Positions 63,270-64,000 of a stretch of 64,000 bases of DNA are shown piece after piece. Position numbers and translations under genes: made by a program. Below the pieces are notes generated by a model, which ran no database searches, had not been told where the DNA came from, and saw only the letters and a program-made list of their open reading frames with translations. Source of the stretch: Bactericera cockerelli (taxonomy: Eukaryota; Arthropoda; Insecta; Hemiptera; Triozidae); contig CM044965.1 of the NCBI GenBank assembly GCA_024516035.1, positions 24,195,665-24,259,664 on the forward strand, written 5' to 3'. Position 1 is the first letter of the stretch. Each line of letters opens with the position of its first letter.

Positions 63270-64000
63270 TCAGGTTTCTCTTATATTCAGGTTGCTCTTA
63301 TAAAGAGGTTACTTTCCCTTATAGAGAGGTAAATTTGACCTGGAAATTGTTCTCATATATCCAGGTTCCACTGTACAGTGTACATATTTAGATTGTAGGT
63401 AGGTTCACAAACATATTTTTGTGTTTTCGATTAGCACTCTTTAGGAAGTGTCAATTTTCTACCATGGTCCATATGGTAGTTGGCACTTTTATAGGAGTGC
63501 TGAGAGAACCATATGCTGTGGATATAGGATATAGAGGTGAAGGTAAGGAGGACAATAGAAGATAGGTAGTTCAGAGTGGCAGTTCTGTGGTCCATAGGTA
63601 GTAACATGTTCTTATTTTCATACAATTTACTTTGGCAAAGATGGCAATTATGTACGTAATACATGTTGTTCATTTTTGTGCATTTAGTGGGTAGCAGATC
63701 ACCGCGAAACTCCATATCACATCATTTGCCTAATGCTTGCTCGTAATGACGTATCATCACCATCATATAAAGAAAATTATATACATATTATATAAATATT
63801 TAGCATTACTTGAACTCATTGATTACATATTGTTAGATTTGTTTACCGTGTACTTGTGAGCAGGACGGTGCTAAGGAGGCGTGGAACTGCAGCACTCCCA
63901 GACAAAAAAGTAATAGAATAGAATATACCTTGTTTATACTGCCGAGGTAAGGGACTGAAAAGTCCCTTTACTCCAGCAGTCAAACAGGTCTTATATATTT

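Larger units (their letters stand above)
60976..64000 (+). other. milton intron 3, 5' part (runs off the window)
   Basis: No exon with milton-like content is recognised up to the window end, so the next coding exon is beyond 64000. Contents are SINE1 and NG copies (listed). At 63868-63995 there is a fragment GGACGGTGCTAAGGAGGCGT with GCAGCACTCCCAGACAAAAA (also near 12840) and a piece resembling the SINE6 3' end (ACTCCAGCAGTCAAAC). A minus-strand frame at 63715-63431 has no domain I can name. Confidence 0.6.

Noticed and set aside
1..64000. CRISPR arrays, bacterial operons, or viral genomes
   Set aside because: Tandem repeats here lack repeat-spacer alternation, and the only multi-domain coding sequences are a spliced animal gene and non-LTR retrotransposons. 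No viral structural or replication genes were recognised.

Overview
This is an AT-rich, repeat-dense animal nuclear window, almost certainly from an insect. The protein-coding signal is one spliced gene, there is no operon structure, and the rest is SINEs, LINEs, foldback DNA transposons and minisatellites. I cannot name the species from the sequence.

The one host gene I can support is on the + strand. It is a milton/TRAK (trafficking kinesin-binding protein) orthologue, the adaptor that couples mitochondria, through Miro, to kinesin and dynein. Three coding exons join in perfect phase: a long first coding exon (18085-19915, phase 1 end), a 77-nt exon (53403-53479) and a third exon beginning at 59985. 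Exons 2 and 3 encode the start of the conserved HAP1_N-type coiled coil. The gene continues past the right edge. Intron 1 is about 33.5 kb and intron 2 about 6.5 kb. The striking part is exon 3: its 3' end and its 5' splice site are tandemly repeated. Six GGTAAG/GGTAAA donors lie in equivalent phase (GT at 60190, 60277, 60355, 60442, 60520, 60607), spaced 87 or 78 nt apart. The reading frame stays open across all of them, and about five decayed copies follow.

Layout. 1-18084 is upstream sequence: a TSD-flanked RTE-type LINE end, several tRNA-derived SINE families, minisatellites (23, 24, about 118 and 36 bp units) and one foldback MITE. 18085-19915 is coding exon 1. 19916-53402 is intron 1. 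It holds a 1.7 kb foldback element, a pogo-like transposon (29250-30999), a 0.7 kb foldback element, a dead LINE split by an 817-bp TIR element with an 8-bp TSD, and a large palindromic element (43110-52071, 8-bp TSD). That palindrome carries a SINE in its loop and a nearly intact 6.2 kb LINE in one arm. A 5S-rRNA-derived SINE follows. 53480-59984 is intron 2, with a foldback element starting 52 bp after exon 2 and many SINEs. 59985-60659 is exon 3 with its repeat array, and the remainder is intron 3.

Recurrent repeat families are labelled here for convenience. SINE1 is tRNA-derived with a tail reading CGCCTGGTGGTTACCTTCC. SINE2 is tRNA-like, with a head reading ACCGACCTCAGTAGCTTGAT. SINE3 is tRNA-like, with a head reading AGCTCAGTGGTTGAGCACTC. 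SINE4 is tRNA-headed and shares a core with the 5S-headed SINE. SINE5 and SINE6 are further tRNA-headed families. NG is a non-tRNA repeat carrying GGGTTGGGTGGAAGAG. GC5 is a repeat with a variable 38-bp tandem tail. Boundaries of dispersed repeats are read by eye between copies and are approximate unless a target-site duplication is stated.
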